A stretch of 64,000 bases of DNA from Myroides sp. N17-2 (GCF_002286775.1 NZ_NSGJ01000006.1:1-64000), one strand, 5' to 3'; numbered from the stretch's first letter, positions 5,732-15,532 are shown. Program-made: numbers and translations. Notes: a model not told the origin generated them from the letters alone.

Positions 5732-8011
5732 ATGAATAATTTTTCAGCAGAAGCAGAATATGTACTTAAGTTTATTAATGAGACGAACAGGTCGATTTTC
5801 TTAACAGGTAAGGCGGGTACTGGTAAAACTACACTGTTAAAGGAAATCATTAACACGACGCATAAGAATGCTGTGATAGTCGCTCCGACTGGAATAGCAG
5901 CTCTGAATGCTGGTGGTGTTACGATACATTCATTCTTCCATTTGCCCTTTGCGGCTTTTGTTCCAGATACAAAGAACCCACCTATATTTACGGATACCAT
6001 TAAGTTTGAGAATAGAGTATCATTAAGACGCCATATGCTAATGAATAATGCTCGTAAGGCCTTGTTTATTAGTATGGAATTATTAGTGATAGACGAGGTA
6101 AGTATGCTACGTGCAGACGTATTAGATGCAATGAACTTTATGCTACAGACTGTCCGTAAGAGTCAACAACCCTTCGGAGGAGTACAAGTATTATTTATTG
6201 GTGATCTATTACAGTTACCTCCAGTAGTTAATAATCAAGAATGGGATGTTCTTAAACGCTATTACGACGGAGTATTTTTCTTTCATTCTGAAGTAGTACG
6301 TCAGTATCCTCCATTGTATATCGAGCTTGAGAAGGTGTATCGCCAGTCAGATCAAGTATTCATTAATCTACTTAATAATCTGCGTAATAATAATGTGTCT
6401 AGAGAAGATGTAGCACTGTTAAATCAATACACAAATCCAACTTTTAATATAAAGGATAATCCGGGATATATTACACTTAGTACGCATAATGCTAAGGCAG
6501 ATCAGATTAATATAGATGCCCTTAAAGGATTGACTACCAAAGAATATAGTTATATGTCTGAAGTAGTGGGAGAGTTTCCGGAGAAGATATACCCTATAGA
6601 GGCTAAGTTGTCACTAAAAGTAGGGGCACAGGTCATCTTTATTAAGAATGATCTTTCAGCTGAGAAGCGCTATTATAATGGGAAGATGGGGATCGTGAAG
6701 ACCCTAACTAAGCACGAGATATTTATAGAGTTTGAGAATAAAGAAGTCATCGAAGTAGAACGCTATGAATGGCAAAACGTAAAATTTACAGTTGATCCTA
6801 ATACTAAAGAGATCGTAGAGGAAGTTATGGGGACATTCAGTCATTATCCTCTTAAATTAGCGTGGGCTATTACAGTACATAAGAGTCAAGGACTAACGTT
6901 CGATAAGGCCATATTAGATGTATCTAAAGTATTCTTACCAGGACAGGCTTATGTCGCTTTATCTAGACTTCGCTCATTAGAAGGACTTGTTTTATTATCG
7001 CCTATTCAGATGAACGGCCTTGTCAATGATGGTGACGTAATGAGTTATGCGCAGAATAAAGCAGGAGTTGAAGAACTTAATTTACAACTGCGTTTAGAAA
7101 CGAAGAACTTCTTAGGTAAGTTCTTAATAGAGACCTATTCGTGGTTTAACTTAAGTACACAGTGGCATTCACACCTACATAGCTATAATACAGAGACAGA
7201 ACGCAGTAAGAAGAATAGTTTTAGAAATTGGGCTCAGAAGATGAATAACTCTTTAGATGAGATGGTTATACACTCTGAGAAGTTTGTTAATCAGTTGAGA
7301 GCGTTGTTTGCAGAAGAGCCATTTAGATTTGAATATACGAAAGAACGTGTGCTTAAGGCGTATGATTATTTCTTTCCTCGTATGGATCATATGGTATTCG
7401 AATTGTTGTTTACTATTGCTCAGGTTAAGACAGCTAAGAAATCAAAAGCGTTGTATGATGAGTTAGTACCTCTAGAGGAAACCTTATTAAAGACGGTTAT
7501 ACAAATGAAGAAAGCTTCTATAATGTTGAAACTTATAGAGGAAGATAAGAAGATATGTAAGGAGAATCTACGTTCACTAGAGATAAGTGAATATAAGATT
7601 AATCACTTGGTTAATATTGCTAATCTGATACGCAGTACTAAGCTTGGAGTAGAGGAGGAGGAAGATATAGAGATATATTCATCTACACCTAAAAACGGTA
7701 CTAAGGAGAAGAAGAAATCTACCTTTGTAACTACTTTAGAGATGTGGAAAGAAAATCCAAACATTGAAGATATCGCATTGACTAGAAAGCTTACTACTAC
7801 GACAATCTATTCTCATTTAGGTAAGTTGATAATGGATGGTCATATAGAACTAAAAGAAGTATTACCAGATGCTCGTATTAAGGAGTTAGAGCAACTTTTT
7901 AATAGTAATGAGGGGAAACCTTTATCAGAAATAAAAGCGAGTACAGAAGAGCAGTTTTCGTGGGAAGAGCTTAAACTCTATCAACGTGCTACTTCAGAGA
8001 AAAAAGAATAA
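5732..8011 (+). CDS. Pif1/RecD-like superfamily 1 helicase with C-terminal HTH domain
   Basis: A DNA helicase of the Pif1/RecD2-like group, 759 residues. Walker A is GKAGTGKTT (26-34), Walker B is VIDEVSM (119-125), then GDLLQLPPV (motif III) and late helicase motifs AWAITVHKSQGLTFDKA and VALSRLRS. The C-terminal third is helical and ends in a winged-helix-like HTH_40 segment (TTIYSHLGKLIMDGHIEL) of the kind found at the end of RecQ-type proteins. Known relatives unwind 5'-3', resolve stalled forks or G-quadruplexes, and assist recombination; the cellular role here is inferred. It is convergent with holB, and its stop codon is the first part of the shared terminator. Confidence 0.88.
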   Translation: MNNFSAEAEYVLKFINETNRSIFLTGKAGTGKTTLLKEIINTTHKNAVIVAPTGIAALNAGGVTIHSFFHLPFAAFVPDTKNPPIFTDTIKFENRVSLRRHMLMNNARKALFISMELLVIDEVSMLRADVLDAMNFMLQTVRKSQQPFGGVQVLFIGDLLQLPPVVNNQEWDVLKRYYDGVFFFHSEVVRQYPPLYIELEKVYRQSDQVFINLLNNLRNNNVSREDVALLNQYTNPTFNIKDNPGYITLSTHNAKADQINIDALKGLTTKEYSYMSEVVGEFPEKIYPIEAKLSLKVGAQVIFIKNDLSAEKRYYNGKMGIVKTLTKHEIFIEFENKEVIEVERYEWQNVKFTVDPNTKEIVEEVMGTFSHYPLKLAWAITVHKSQGLTFDKAILDVSKVFLPGQAYVALSRLRSLEGLVLLSPIQMNGLVNDGDVMSYAQNKAGVEELNLQLRLETKNFLGKFLIETYSWFNLSTQWHSHLHSYNTETERSKKNSFRNWAQKMNNSLDEMVIHSEKFVNQLRALFAEEPFRFEYTKERVLKAYDYFFPRMDHMVFELLFTIAQVKTAKKSKALYDELVPLEETLLKTVIQMKKASIMLKLIEEDKKICKENLRSLEISEYKINHLVNIANLIRSTKLGVEEEEDIEIYSSTPKNGTKEKKKSTFVTTLEMWKENPNIEDIALTRKLTTTTIYSHLGKLIMDGHIELKEVLPDARIKELEQLFNSNEGKPLSEIKASTEEQFSWEELKLYQRATSEKKE

Positions 8012-8054
8012 AACAAAAGGCTGTCACGTATGCTTACGTGACAGCCTTTTGTTT
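8011..8054. terminator. Bidirectional terminator between the helicase gene and holB
   Basis: A perfect 20-bp stem with a TGCT loop: arms AAACAAAAGGCTGTCACGTA (8011-8030) and its complement (8035-8054). It begins in the helicase stop codon and ends in the holB stop codon. The A and T flanks make it a terminator on both strands. Confidence 0.9.
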
Positions 8055-9201
8055 ATTTTTTATGGATCAACCTTGTCAGTTTTATAGACAAGTCTGTAAA
8101 TATCATTTTAGCGTTTCCATTTCGTTCGATATGGTATATAGCATCACCTAGTTCTTTATAGATATCTCCTATATTTCCACCGTTTACGAAGGGTGCAAAG
8201 TTCTCAAGTCTAAACTTGTCTACTGTTGTTTTATAGTAGACTAGTTCTGGCGCTTGATAGTTAAGTAATAATGCCTGTCTAAATAACTCTATACAGAACT
8301 CTAAGAACTGCTTTTGTTGTTCTCTACCTAAGGCAGCTAACTCTTCACTCCATTCTATTAGTTCTTGTATTACAGCTGCATTTCCCTTAGCTCTAAAGGC
8401 TGCTCTAACCCACTGTACGAACCACTTTTCGAAAGGCAAAGCATTCGCTTTGTTATTCATTAAGCTAAGTGCTTTGTTATAACTACCTTGTGCTTGATTA
8501 GCTATTATTGCAGCTTCTTGAGGATCGCATTGTTCACGTTGGATTAGTGCTTCTTGTATTTCACTCGTATTTAATGGAGGGAATTTAAGCACCTGACATC
8601 TTGATAATATCGTCTGTAGGATGTTCTTCTCATTCTCTGCTATTAGTAAGAATACTGTTTTAGCAGGTGGTTCTTCTAATAACTTTAATAGCTTATTAGA
8701 CGCTTCAGTGTTTAGCTTATCAGCCATCCAAATGACCATAATCTTATAGCCACCTTCATAAGACTTTAGCGATAGTTTTTTAAGTACTTCACTTGCTTCA
8801 TCTACACCTATCTGACCTTGCTTATTCTGAATATCTATATGTGTGTACCAATCAAATAGACTACCGTATTTATTAGTCTTAAGAAAAGTACGCCATTGAT
8901 CTGCGAACAGGTCACTAGTCGCATTTTTCTTTACAGCTTCAGTGTTTGCTACGGGATATACAAAGTGTAGGTCGGGGTGAGCTAGATTATTAAACTTGAT
9001 ATTACAAGCTTCATTTCCACCATTGTTTTCATTACCTACGTTTTTACATAGTAAGTATTGGGCATAAGCGATAGCCATCGGAAGTGTACCTGTACCTTCA
9101 CCACCAATAAATAACTGAGCATGAGGTACTCTACCTGATGCTGCTGACTGTATTAAGTGATTTTTTAAGAAGGATTGCCCTATAATATCTGAAAATTGCA
9201 T
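8053..9201 (-). CDS. holB: DNA polymerase III delta' subunit
   Basis: A clamp-loader subunit that helps load the sliding clamp at replication forks, 382 residues. It begins MQFSDIIGQ, as in the family. The P-loop is degenerate (GGEGTGTLP, 33-41, with no Lys), as expected for the non-hydrolysing delta' subunit. The sensor/SRC region is intact (TILSRCQVLKFPP), as is KLLKLLEEPP. The zinc module is reduced to two cysteines (C52 and C66) instead of the usual four. A -7 box ends five bases before the ATG, so the message is probably leaderless. It is divergent from pgk across about 500 bases. Confidence 0.93.
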   Translation of the reverse strand: MQFSDIIGQSFLKNHLIQSAASGRVPHAQLFIGGEGTGTLPMAIAYAQYLLCKNVGNENNGGNEACNIKFNNLAHPDLHFVYPVANTEAVKKNATSDLFADQWRTFLKTNKYGSLFDWYTHIDIQNKQGQIGVDEASEVLKKLSLKSYEGGYKIMVIWMADKLNTEASNKLLKLLEEPPAKTVFLLIAENEKNILQTILSRCQVLKFPPLNTSEIQEALIQREQCDPQEAAIIANQAQGSYNKALSLMNNKANALPFEKWFVQWVRAAFRAKGNAAVIQELIEWSEELAALGREQQKQFLEFCIELFRQALLLNYQAPELVYYKTTVDKFRLENFAPFVNGGNIGDIYKELGDAIYHIERNGNAKMIFTDLSIKLTRLIHKK

Positions 9202-9205
9202 AAGG

Positions 9206-9213
9206 CAAAGATA
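9206..9213 (-). promoter_or_regulatory. -7 promoter box of holB, leaderless arrangement
   Basis: The minus strand reads TATCTTTG, then CCTT, then ATG. The predicted transcription start falls at or within a base or two of the start codon. Confidence 0.6.
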
Positions 9214-9601
9214 AATTAATTATCAAGTGTTTAAAATATTCAAGGTTATAATTATGTAGGTTTTTATCTACTAAATAGCACCCAAGTTTTAGATTAGTTT
9301 CATGCAGAGATTAGTCTTTATTTTTATAGTAAGAGAAGTATATTTAGATTTTAGAAGGATGCTTTTTATAGGCATGGTTTGACTACCTGCAATCAAAAGT
9401 GTTATATAGACAGGGATTATTAATCGTTTATTTTGATGTTTTAAGTTGGAATATGTGATTTTACTTAAATATTTGTAAGTTCAGTATATTTTATATTTAT
9501 GTGTGTAAATAGTTTAATTACGAAAACTTTACTTACATATTCTGAGTTTTTATTATAGTAAATGTATTTTATTGACGTTTTTATGGTATAGTAGCAAGTG
9601 C

Positions 9602-9630
9602 ATATTGTTAAAATAATCTCTTAACAATAT
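9602..9630. promoter_or_regulatory. Inverted repeat upstream of the pgk promoter
   Basis: ATATTGTTAA and TTAACAATAT form perfect 10-bp arms separated by nine bases. They end about 33 bases before the pgk -7 box, at or just above the expected -33 region. A possible operator; no regulator is known. Confidence 0.4.
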
Positions 9631-9662
9631 AATAATCAAGTACTCTCCTATCGAAAAAGATT

Positions 9663-9670
9663 TATATTTG
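9663..9670 (+). promoter_or_regulatory. -7 promoter box of pgk
   Basis: TATATTTG fits TAnnTTTG and lies 35 bases before the ATG. Confidence 0.55.
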
Positions 9671-9704
9671 TGTAACTTATGGTATAATATTTAAATACGT
9701 AAAA

Positions 9705-10895
9705 ATGAAATCTATTGATAGTTTTGATTTTAAAGATCAAAAAGTACTAGTTAGAGTTGACTTTAATGTTCCCTTAGATGAGAATTTTAATGTTACAGAT
9801 ACGAATAGAATAGAAGCTGCCAAGCCTACTATCGATAAGATAGTTAAGGATGGAGGAGTAGCTATTCTAATGTCGCATTTAGGAAGACCAAAAGGAGAGC
9901 GAAATGACAAGTATTCACTACGTCATATCGTAAGTAAGACTGAAGAGATCTTAGGTCGTAAAGTTACATTCGTAGCTGACTGTGTAGGAGCTACAGTTAA
10001 GGATGCTATCGCAGCTAGTAAAGCAGGTGATATCATTTTATTAGAGAACTTGCGTTACTACGCTGAGGAGGAAAAAGGTGATGAAGCATTCTCAAAACAA
10101 TTAGCTGATTTAGCTGACTTTTATGTGAATGATGCATTCGGTACTGCTCACCGTGCACACGCTTCTACTACTATCGTAGCTAAGTATTTCGGAGAGAAGA
10201 AATGCTTTGGTTACTTATTAGCAAAAGAAATAGACAGTTTAAATAAAGTACTTAACAGTACTGATAAACCTGTTACAGCAGTATTAGGAGGGTCTAAAGT
10301 ATCTTCTAAAATTACGATTATTGAGAATATCTTAGATAAGATTGATCACATGATTATCGGTGGTGGTATGACTTTTACGTTTATTAAAGCGTTAGGTGGT
10401 AAAATCGGTAATTCTATCTGTGAAGATGATAAGATCGAACTAGCTTTAGAAATTCTTAAAAAAGCAAAAGAGAAAAATGTACAGATACACTTACCTGTGG
10501 ATATTATAGCTGCTGACGCATTCGCTGCAGATGCTAATGTACAGGTGGTAGCTGCTAATGAGATTCCTGATGGATGCCAAGGACTTGACGTTGGACCTAA
10601 GACTCTAGAGAGCCTTAAGCCTGTGATCGCTGAGTCTAAAATTATCTTATGGAATGGACCATTAGGAGTGTTTGAGATGGAAAAATTTGCTAATGGAACT
10701 ATCGAACTAGGTAACTTCATCGCTGAGGCTACTAAGAATGGTACTTTCTCATTAGTAGGAGGTGGAGATTCTGTAGCTGCAGTTAAGCAGTTTGGTTTAG
10801 CACCTAAGATGAGTTATGTATCTACCGGTGGTGGTGCAATGTTAGAGATGTTAGAAGGACAAGTATTACCAGGAGTAAAAGCAATACAAGAATAA
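9705..10895 (+). CDS. pgk: Phosphoglycerate kinase
   Basis: A glycolytic enzyme that transfers phosphate from 1,3-bisphosphoglycerate to ADP, cytoplasmic and monomeric. The 396 residues are typical. The N-domain has [12 protein letters not shown] and the Arg/His substrate site (SHLGRPKG). The hinge contains [10 protein letters not shown]. The C-domain nucleotide site includes [11 protein letters not shown] and the glycine-rich [12 protein letters not shown]. All expected blocks are intact. A strong terminator follows nine bases after the stop, although the next gene, a transglycosylase, begins only 14 bases after that terminator's T-run. Confidence 0.98.
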   Translation: MKSIDSFDFKDQKVLVRVDFNVPLDENFNVTDTNRIEAAKPTIDKIVKDGGVAILMSHLGRPKGERNDKYSLRHIVSKTEEILGRKVTFVADCVGATVKDAIAASKAGDIILLENLRYYAEEEKGDEAFSKQLADLADFYVNDAFGTAHRAHASTTIVAKYFGEKKCFGYLLAKEIDSLNKVLNSTDKPVTAVLGGSKVSSKITIIENILDKIDHMIIGGGMTFTFIKALGGKIGNSICEDDKIELALEILKKAKEKNVQIHLPVDIIAADAFAADANVQVVAANEIPDGCQGLDVGPKTLESLKPVIAESKIILWNGPLGVFEMEKFANGTIELGNFIAEATKNGTFSLVGGGDSVAAVKQFGLAPKMSYVSTGGGAMLEMLEGQVLPGVKAIQE

Positions 10896-10901
10896 TAGTA
10901 G

Positions 10902-10938
10902 ATCCCTGCGTTTATGTGTATAGACGCAGGGATTTTTT
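10902..10938 (+). terminator. pgk terminator
   Basis: Arms ATCCCTGCGT (10902-10911) and ACGCAGGGAT (10924-10933), a 12-base loop and six Ts. The next ATG lies at 10952, so any mltD promoter would have to lie within pgk or the hairpin. Confidence 0.85.
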
Positions 10939-10951
10939 AATACATAGCGCG

Positions 10952-12469
10952 ATGAATAACAAAGTATTTACTTTATTGGCAATGGGGTTGATCTCGTTCT
11001 CCTCGATGGGACAGACTCAACCAAGTACGCCGACCGAAGCTGCAAAGAAGGAGATGGATCCTGCAGTATATCTAGATTCTATCAAAAAGACATTCGTTAA
11101 CCACGCTAATAGTGCTTCTATCGAGAAGCGTTGGCTTAATGAGTTGTTGAATCAAGATTTGTTTAATGAGTTAGAAAGTGAGTTGGCTGACGCAAACTTC
11201 GATGACGAAAATATTCGTTTAGATGAGTTACCTACTGAGCTTTTAAAAGAACGTTTAAAACGATTAAATGAGAAAACGCCATTTAATGTTGAGTACAATG
11301 AGACATTAGAAAAGGTGATTAACTCATTCTTAAAGAAGAGAAAACGTTCTTTTGAGAGGTTAATAGGATTATCTGAATACTATTTCCCAATGTTCGAAGA
11401 GCAATTAGCTAAACAGAATGTGCCATTAGAAGTAAAATATCTATCTATTGTTGAGTCTGCACTTAACCCAGTAGCTCGCTCTAGAGTGGGGGCAACAGGT
11501 CTATGGCAGTTTATGTATCCTACAGGGAAACAGTATAACTTAGAGGTTACATCTTATATAGATGATCGTATTGATCCATTAAAATCTTCAGAGGCAGCAG
11601 CTAAGTTCCTTTCTGATTTATATGGTATGTTTGGTGATTGGGATTTAGTGTTAGCATCATATAATGCTGGACCTGGTAACGTGAGTAAAGCTATCCGTCG
11701 TTCTAATGGATATACAAACTATTGGAATATTAGACCAAATCTTCCACGTGAAACACAAAACTATTTACCTGCATTCTATGCTACGATGTATATCTTCGAG
11801 TATGCTAAAGAGCATGGTATAGTGGCTAAAAAGACACCTATTAGAGTAGTAGAGACGGATACGATAGCAGTTAAGAAAACAATGTCTTTTGACCAAATAG
11901 CTAGCTTATTAGATGTATCTAAAGAAGAGATAAGCTTCCTAAATCCGACTTATAAATTAGGTGTGATACCTCATGATAGTGGTAAACAGAATTTCTTAAG
12001 ATTGCCTATTAAGAAGATTGGTTTAATGGCGTCTAATGAAGCTAAGATATATGCGTATGTTGACTATGTTGATTCTAGAAAAGAGCAACCTAACTACAGC
12101 ATCGTAGCAGAATCTATTGTTGAGAGTACTTCTGTTAATCCTAGATATCATACGATTAAGAAGGGGGAGAGCTTAGGTAGTATTGCTGGAAAGTATGGAC
12201 TGTCTCAGACTGAGCTTAAGAAGCTTAATAATATGAAGAGTAGTGTCATCTATCCAGGTAAGAAACTTGTGGTTGGTAAGACAGCTGTAGCTCAAGCATC
12301 GGCCTCTAATAAAGGTAGCAAGAGCAACTTCTATACTGTACAGAGAGGTGATTCTTTATCTTCTATCAGTAAGAAGTTCGCAGGGACAACGGTGACTAAA
12401 TTAAAGTCTTTAAACAATATGAAAGCTTCTGATGCTATCAAGCCAGGAATGAAGTTAAGAGTTAACTAG
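10952..12469 (+). CDS. MltD-like lytic transglycosylase with two LysM domains
   Basis: A periplasmic murein-cleaving enzyme, 505 residues from the ATG at 10952. A GTG 36 bases upstream lies inside the pgk terminator and would spoil the signal peptide, so it was rejected. The Sec signal is MNNKVFTLLAMGLISFSSMG. The SLT catalytic domain covers about 140-290, with the catalytic Glu in VESALNP (E168), GLWQFM and SYNAGPG. Two LysM peptidoglycan-binding domains follow, at 399-441 and 460-505. In flavobacteria this gene commonly sits beside a DUF4837 lipoprotein, as it does here 23 bases downstream, suggesting an operon for cell-wall turnover. Confidence 0.92.
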   Translation: MNNKVFTLLAMGLISFSSMGQTQPSTPTEAAKKEMDPAVYLDSIKKTFVNHANSASIEKRWLNELLNQDLFNELESELADANFDDENIRLDELPTELLKERLKRLNEKTPFNVEYNETLEKVINSFLKKRKRSFERLIGLSEYYFPMFEEQLAKQNVPLEVKYLSIVESALNPVARSRVGATGLWQFMYPTGKQYNLEVTSYIDDRIDPLKSSEAAAKFLSDLYGMFGDWDLVLASYNAGPGNVSKAIRRSNGYTNYWNIRPNLPRETQNYLPAFYATMYIFEYAKEHGIVAKKTPIRVVETDTIAVKKTMSFDQIASLLDVSKEEISFLNPTYKLGVIPHDSGKQNFLRLPIKKIGLMASNEAKIYAYVDYVDSRKEQPNYSIVAESIVESTSVNPRYHTIKKGESLGSIAGKYGLSQTELKKLNNMKSSVIYPGKKLVVGKTAVAQASASNKGSKSNFYTVQRGDSLSSISKKFAGTTVTKLKSLNNMKASDAIKPGMKLRVN

Positions 12470-12492
12470 ATTAAAAGTAAAACAAGATAAAA

Positions 12493-13476
12493 GTGAATAA
12501 ACTAGGTTGTTATATAGTATTGTTACTTGCTTTAGTAGGTTGTAGAGATAGAACCGTTAATGACAAGATGAGTAATGGTGTAGAGGAACCTAGTCAAGTA
12601 CTTGTAGTTATTAATGATAGGCTGTGGTATGGTGCTGTAGGAGATAGTATCCGTAAGTATCTAGCAGAGCCTATCGCTAGTATCTCTCCACCAGAATCTA
12701 AGTTATTACTAGAGCAGATATCACCTAATATATTCTCTTCTCGTACTAAGGGTAGGCGAAATATTATTGTTTTCTCTGACAATTATAATAGTAGTAGTTT
12801 TCAAATGGAGAAGAATAAGTTTGCTGACTCACAGATGTACTTTACTGTTAGTGGAGATTCTAAAGCAGGCCTAGTAAGTGAGTTTAAGAAGAATTCTGAT
12901 TCAATCGTGAACGCTATTTTAAGCTCTGAATTTGATGTTATAACTAAGCGAATTAAACAAGGTAATGTTGTCGATCCACATTATCTTCAAGATAAGTTTA
13001 GAGTGAATCTTACTCTTCCGGCTACTTATAAACTAGTGAGCAATAATGATCATTTTGTTTGGTATAAGAAAGATGTAGCTTCAGGAAGTAGTAATGTACT
13101 TATTTATGATATTCCTTTAGCTAGAATAGAAAACAAAGAAAATACAGTTCTAAATAACCTTTTAGCAGTCAAAGACTCTGTTAATGGTAAGTATGTCCAC
13201 TCTATAGAAGATAATTCATTTATGAGGCCTAATGAGGGATATATACCCACTAATAGAAATGTAACGCGACAAGGACGTAAAGTCTATGAGTTTACGGGTA
13301 ACTGGGACATGCAGAACAGCTTTATGAGTGGCCCTTATATGAGCTATGCTTTTAGGGATACTGCAGCTAATAGATATTTATTCATCGAAGCTTTAGTCTA
13401 CAATCCCTCTATGGGAAAACGAAGTATAGTAATGGAAATGGAAGCTATTATAAATACACTTACATTTGACAAATAA
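12493..13476 (+). CDS. DUF4837 family lipoprotein
   Basis: A lipoprotein of unknown function, 327 residues. It starts with GTG. The signal sequence MNKLGCYIVLLLALVGC ends in a lipobox (LVGC), which supports this start. After a short linker comes a mixed alpha/beta region (SQVLVVINDRLWYGAVGDSIR) typical of DUF4837, a family largely restricted to Bacteroidetes. It probably forms an operon with the transglycosylase 23 bases upstream and may act in the envelope. No catalytic motif is evident. Confidence 0.8.
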   Translation: MNKLGCYIVLLLALVGCRDRTVNDKMSNGVEEPSQVLVVINDRLWYGAVGDSIRKYLAEPIASISPPESKLLLEQISPNIFSSRTKGRRNIIVFSDNYNSSSFQMEKNKFADSQMYFTVSGDSKAGLVSEFKKNSDSIVNAILSSEFDVITKRIKQGNVVDPHYLQDKFRVNLTLPATYKLVSNNDHFVWYKKDVASGSSNVLIYDIPLARIENKENTVLNNLLAVKDSVNGKYVHSIEDNSFMRPNEGYIPTNRNVTRQGRKVYEFTGNWDMQNSFMSGPYMSYAFRDTAANRYLFIEALVYNPSMGKRSIVMEMEAIINTLTFDK

Positions 13477-13492
13477 GGTATAATATATCAAT

Positions 13493-13533
13493 AAAAAATG
13501 AGCGCTTAAACATTGTTTAAGCGCTCATTTTTT
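13493..13533. terminator. Bidirectional terminator between the DUF4837 gene and kup
   Basis: Arms of 19 bases, each including ATGAGCGCTTAAAC or its complement, with a three-base ATT loop and A/T runs on both sides. Confidence 0.9.
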
Positions 13534-13549
13534 ATAGTAGAAAGAGAGA

Positions 13550-15532
13550 TTAATATCTTCTCTTAAGGGGGCATTCTTCTATTGGATTTATGATCATCGG
13601 GAAGCGTTCTATCGTAACAGCACTACTGTCAAGACCGAAGGCTTTCTCTTCTGATAGAGCAAGCTTTTTAAGCCACTCATACATCGTAAGAATAATCTTC
13701 TCATTCGCTGGTAACTCATTGTCATAAGATAGCTCTTTCTCTATCAATACATACTCAAAGTCGGTGTTGATATTGTTCTTTTGAAGAGAGGTATACTTAC
13801 TAATCACATCTATTTCTCCTTTTTCAACTAGTTCTTTTAATACTAATTTAAGTAGAACACTAATTTTTTGATCGTTTCTAAAACCTAAGTAGAAGTCAAC
13901 ACGGATAATGTTATCAGCTCCCATCTTTTGTATTTTATACTCTAAGTTGTAAGGTTGATCACTTACATTAACGTGTACGAACCAATAGTTATCTGCTCTC
14001 TTAGGTCTGCGTTGTGTAATAGAGAATAAGGCTTTATACTCTATTTTAGAACAAGTATTTGAGTTAGTAAGGTAGATAAGATTAGAGGCAAACTTAGGGA
14101 TGCTTGTATCAGAACTAATATCTACTAATACATCTTTATACTTATCTATAGGAACAAATTCAGTGTAGTTCTTTCTAATCTTCTTACCTAAGTAATTAAT
14201 GACCATCGTACTAGCTAATAAGGCAGCAATGAATACAGTTACATAACCACCATGCGTAAACTTCTGCACGTTAGCGATGAAGAATGATATCTCTAAAGCT
14301 AGATAAGCTGCTTCTACTAATACGATAACAACGATATGTACTCGTTTTAGGTACATATAATATCCTAATAAGATAGTAGTCATAATCATACATAGTGTGA
14401 TCGCTAGACCATACGCAGCTTCCATATTACCTGATTCTTCGAAATGTAAAACAACGAATACACATCCTAAAAATAGTAACCAGTTTATAGAAGGAATATA
14501 TAATTGACCTTTTACGTTAGTAGGGAACTTCACTTTTACCTTAGGCCATAAGTTTAAACGGATAGCTTCATTAATTAGTGTAAATGATCCACTGATTAAT
14601 GCTTGAGATGCGATTACAGCAGCTAAAGTTGCAATAGCAATACCAAATGGTAAGAACCAATCAGGCATAACTAAAAAGAAGGGATTTGCGGGATTAACTT
14701 TGTCTGGTGAAAGACTAAGTAGCGTCTGTCCAGAATAATCGATTAAATAAGCTCCTTGTCCAAAATAACACAATACTAGCATTGACTTTACGAATGCCCA
14801 AGTGATTCTGATGTTTTTTATCCCACAGTGACCTAAATCGCTATATAATGCTTCTGCACCTGTAGTACATAAGAATACAAAACCTAATACGAAATATCCC
14901 TCTGAATGAATAGATAGTAAGTGTACAGCATAATATGGATTTAGTGCTTTAAATACACCAGGATTATCTACTATATGTGTTAATCCAATCACACCGATCA
15001 TTAAGAACCACAGCGTCATCATAGGGCCAAAGAACTTCCCGATGGCTTTAGTACCGAACTGCTGGATAGCAAATAGGATAAATATAATACCGATAACGAT
15101 AGGGATAGTTTTAAGATTAGGCTCATAGATTCTTAATCCTTCTACTGCTGACGATATCGAGATAGGAGGGGTGATGATACCATCTGCTAATAGTGCACTA
15201 CCACCGATGATAGCTGGTATGATTAACCAGCGTTTCTTAAGCCTTTTTACTAAAGTAAAAAGAGAGAAGATACCACCTTCACCATTGTTATCTGCTTTAA
15301 GAGTTAAGAAGACATATTTAATTGTAGTCTGTAACGTAAGGGTCCAAAACACACATGAGATAGCTCCTAGGACAATATCTTCACGAATAGTTTCTTTACC
15401 AAGAATTGCTTTCATTACATAAAGAGGCGATGTACCGATGTCTCCATAGATAATACCTAAGGTGACTAGTAATGTTCCCAATGTTATTTTACTCAATTGG
15501 GAGTGATTGCCATGCGATGAACTTGCTTGCAT
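13550..15532 (-). CDS. kup: KUP-family potassium transporter
   Basis: An inner-membrane K+/H+ symporter, 660 residues. The first helix contains the family signature LGIIYGDIGTSPLYV, followed by about 12 membrane segments up to roughly residue 450 (including GEGGIFSL and the SAVEGL region) and a cytoplasmic C-terminal domain of about 200 residues. Complete, with no disruption. Expected role: constitutive low-rate potassium uptake. It is transcribed leftward alone or with the phosphatase gene upstream (98-base gap). Confidence 0.95.
   Translation of the reverse strand: MQASSSHGNHSQLSKITLGTLLVTLGIIYGDIGTSPLYVMKAILGKETIREDIVLGAISCVFWTLTLQTTIKYVFLTLKADNNGEGGIFSLFTLVKRLKKRWLIIPAIIGGSALLADGIITPPISISSAVEGLRIYEPNLKTIPIVIGIIFILFAIQQFGTKAIGKFFGPMMTLWFLMIGVIGLTHIVDNPGVFKALNPYYAVHLLSIHSEGYFVLGFVFLCTTGAEALYSDLGHCGIKNIRITWAFVKSMLVLCYFGQGAYLIDYSGQTLLSLSPDKVNPANPFFLVMPDWFLPFGIAIATLAAVIASQALISGSFTLINEAIRLNLWPKVKVKFPTNVKGQLYIPSINWLLFLGCVFVVLHFEESGNMEAAYGLAITLCMIMTTILLGYYMYLKRVHIVVIVLVEAAYLALEISFFIANVQKFTHGGYVTVFIAALLASTMVINYLGKKIRKNYTEFVPIDKYKDVLVDISSDTSIPKFASNLIYLTNSNTCSKIEYKALFSITQRRPKRADNYWFVHVNVSDQPYNLEYKIQKMGADNIIRVDFYLGFRNDQKISVLLKLVLKELVEKGEIDVISKYTSLQKNNINTDFEYVLIEKELSYDNELPANEKIILTMYEWLKKLALSEEKAFGLDSSAVTIERFPMIINPIEECPLKRRY

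Larger units (their letters stand above)
9202..9704. other. holB-pgk divergent intergenic region
   Basis: Very AT-rich. It contains the two promoters, an inverted repeat at 9602-9630, and no reading frame worth calling. Confidence 0.6.

Noticed and set aside
10916..10951. Upstream GTG start for the transglycosylase
   Set aside because: Lies inside the pgk terminator stem and would place charged residues in front of a clean signal peptide.
11740..11755. parS-like TCTTCCACGTGAAACA inside the transglycosylase gene
   Set aside because: One mismatch from the consensus, but it encodes the conserved LPRETQ motif of the family, which explains it by protein constraint. It is 8 kb from the real cluster.
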